DNA from: Glaciihabitans sp.
GTDB taxonomy: Bacteria; Actinomycetota; Actinomycetes; Actinomycetales; Microbacteriaceae
Direction: 5' to 3'
DNA length: 64,000 bases
Assembly: GCA_025463785.1 (NCBI GenBank)
Contig: JAODBD010000002.1
Location: 40,520-104,519 of the forward strand
Positions within the stretch are counted from its first letter, which is position 1, and every line of letters begins with the position of its first letter. A program made the position numbers and the translations under genes. Below the pieces are notes generated by a model, which saw only the letters and a list, made by a program, of their open reading frames with translations, was not told the DNA's origin and made no database searches. This document shows, piece after piece, positions 62,979-64,000 of the stretch.

Positions 62979-63050
62979 GTTCAATCCGACGGGCGTTAAA
63001 TCCGACGTCGTTAAATCCGACGTCGTTAAATCCGACGTCGTTAAATCCGA
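62979..63050 (+). repeat. 15-bp tandem repeat between nusA and ylxR
   Basis: Three exact units of GTTAAATCCGACGTC (62995-63039) are followed by an 11-base partial unit and preceded by one degenerate unit. Each junction makes the palindrome GACGTC. It lies in a 288-base gap that has no gene. Confidence 0.9.
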
Positions 63051-63235
63051 AAGGCCCCTTCCGCCCGAGAGCTTCTGGAGCCTTTCTTCTACGGTTTCGG
63101 TTTTACCCTTGCCGTGAGAAAGACAATACTCCGACGACGGCCGGGCGCAAGAGGTCAAGTTTCGCTAGATAGTTGAAGGTTCTGGCGGAGAGGTGGTTTG
63201 CCGAGCCAACCCCGGCGTTGAATGATGGGGCTACA

Positions 63236-63529
63236 ATGGAATCCGTAAGAACCTGCCTTGGCTGCCGTGTCCGCGCCGACAAATCTGTTTTATTGAGGGT
63301 CGTCGCGCGAGATGGTGGAGTGGTAGCAGACGAGTCTGCAACACTTCCCGGTCGTGGTGCGTGGGTGCATCCCACTCCAGCATGTGTCGAGAAAGCGAAC
63401 ACGCGCAAAGCCTTCGGCCGAGCGCTTCGCGTGACCGGCATCCTGGATGCCAGGCAGGTACTCGCAATAGTTATGCAGCAAGCGAAGCCGGTGGCTCAAC
63501 CGAGTCACCATCAAACAAAGGCTGATTGA
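63236..63529 (+). CDS. ylxR: YlxR family RNA-binding protein (RnpM)
   Basis: YlxR proteins bind RNA; the Bacillus member modulates RNase P. The 97-residue product begins MESVRTCLGCRVRADKSVLLRVV, with the family motif RTCLGCR, and has GRGAWVHPTPACVEKA and the C-terminal helix with KAFGRALRV. The ATG with GGGG five bases before it was chosen over an earlier in-frame start 63 bases upstream. It sits between nusA and infB as in most Gram-positive bacteria. Confidence 0.92.
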   Translation: MESVRTCLGCRVRADKSVLLRVVARDGGVVADESATLPGRGAWVHPTPACVEKANTRKAFGRALRVTGILDARQVLAIVMQQAKPVAQPSHHQTKAD

Positions 63530-63619
63530 CCTATGGACAACTAATGAGCGGCTCGAAATGAGACCCGTCCACAACTAAGGCCTGCCCCTCTCGGGTGTCG
63601 GCCCGAGAAGGAGAACACT

Positions 63620-64000
63620 GTGGCTAAACCACGCGTGCACGAGATCGCAGCAGAACTCGGCATTGACAGCAAGAAAGCCCTTGAGAAACTCAAGGAGATG
63701 GGCGAGTTCGTCAAAGGACCGTCCTCCAGCATCGAACCCCCGGTCGCGCGCAAGCTGAAAGCTGCGCTCGAGGCCGAGGGAATCAAGGCTCCTGAGAAGC
63801 CCGTCGTCGCGCCCGTCGTGAAGGCACCAACCCCGGCCCCAGCTCCTGCACCCGTCGTCGAGGCGCCAGCGCCCGTCGCCGAGGTGCGCACTGAAGCACC
63901 GGCTGCGGCTCCGGCCGCTGAGGCGTCGTCAGACATCCCTCGTCCAGGCGCAGCGCGTCCTGGCAACAACCCCTTTGCGAGCACACAGGGCATGCAGCGC
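63620..64000 (+). CDS. infB: Translation initiation factor IF-2 (3' end outside window)
   Basis: The window ends after 127 codons. The start is GTG behind GAGAAGGAG. The first ~50 residues are the IF2 N-terminal domain ([27 protein letters not shown]), and the rest is the Ala/Pro-rich linker (repeats of APVV, APAP) usual in actinobacterial IF2, ending in [15 protein letters not shown]. The GTPase domain is not in the window. Confidence 0.95.
   Translation, partial: MAKPRVHEIAAELGIDSKKALEKLKEMGEFVKGPSSSIEPPVARKLKAALEAEGIKAPEKPVVAPVVKAPTPAPAPAPVVEAPAPVAEVRTEAPAAAPAAEASSDIPRPGAARPGNNPFASTQGMQR

Noticed and set aside
62979..63050. CRISPR array
   Set aside because: The units are 15 bp and directly joined, with no spacers and no cas genes nearby.

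Overview
The window is a high-GC chromosomal segment from an actinobacterium. It most likely comes from the family Microbacteriaceae; the genus cannot be read from the sequence. The evidence is the actinobacterial order rho-prfA-prmC-tsaC-wecA-atpIBEFHAGDC, heavy use of GTG starts, ATGA/GTGA stop-start overlaps, and several genes whose start codon lies 6-9 bases after a TANNNT -10 box, as in leaderless actinobacterial mRNAs. No rRNA, tRNA, insertion sequence, prophage or CRISPR array was seen.

Layout. 1-14287: the 3' part of rho, then prfA, prmC, two tandem HAD hydrolases on the minus strand, tsaC, wecA and the whole ATP synthase operon; atpB probably uses a CTG start and the epsilon subunit is short. 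14290-17271: a small P-loop kinase, yaaA, a membrane protein, and an alkylation-repair pair (ogt, tag). 17365-24068: an aldo/keto reductase, a TetR regulator with two palindromes in front of a heterodimeric ABC exporter, a thioesterase and a YceI protein. 24178-29109: polyamine catabolism (FAD amine oxidoreductase, omega-aminotransferase, Lrp regulator, and a divergent aldehyde dehydrogenase). 29117-46572: a 17.5-kb one-direction envelope locus. 46583-54569: alanine dehydrogenase, a potDABC polyamine importer, a DUF559 nuclease-like gene between two palindromic repeats, and gabT. 54607-64000: OsmC, a two-domain FKBP lipoprotein, dxr, a site-2 protease, ispG, proS, nusA, ylxR and the 5' end of infB.

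The most unusual part is 29117-46572. It encodes an FHA protein, a PP2C phosphatase, a membrane Ser/Thr kinase with a fibronectin-like ectodomain, a 1986-residue surface protein with tandem Ig/cadherin-like and fibronectin domains, a MoxR ATPase, a DUF58 protein, a transglutaminase-fold membrane protein that has lost its catalytic Cys and His, a zinc-ribbon/FHA protein, and an EccC/EssC-like FtsK/SpoIIIE ATPase. I read this as a phospho-regulated envelope assembly or export machine related to type VII secretion, without a recognisable WXG100 substrate. The function is inferred, not shown.

The polyamine genes form a coherent pathway: PotABCD imports putrescine or spermidine; the aminotransferase, oxidoreductase and aldehyde dehydrogenase take the amine towards 4-aminobutyrate; GabT passes that to succinate semialdehyde. 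A 16-base motif (ACCGTAGAAnnnTGTG) occurs in both divergent intergenic regions of this group, on either side of the envelope locus, which suggests one shared regulator, perhaps the Lrp protein encoded here.
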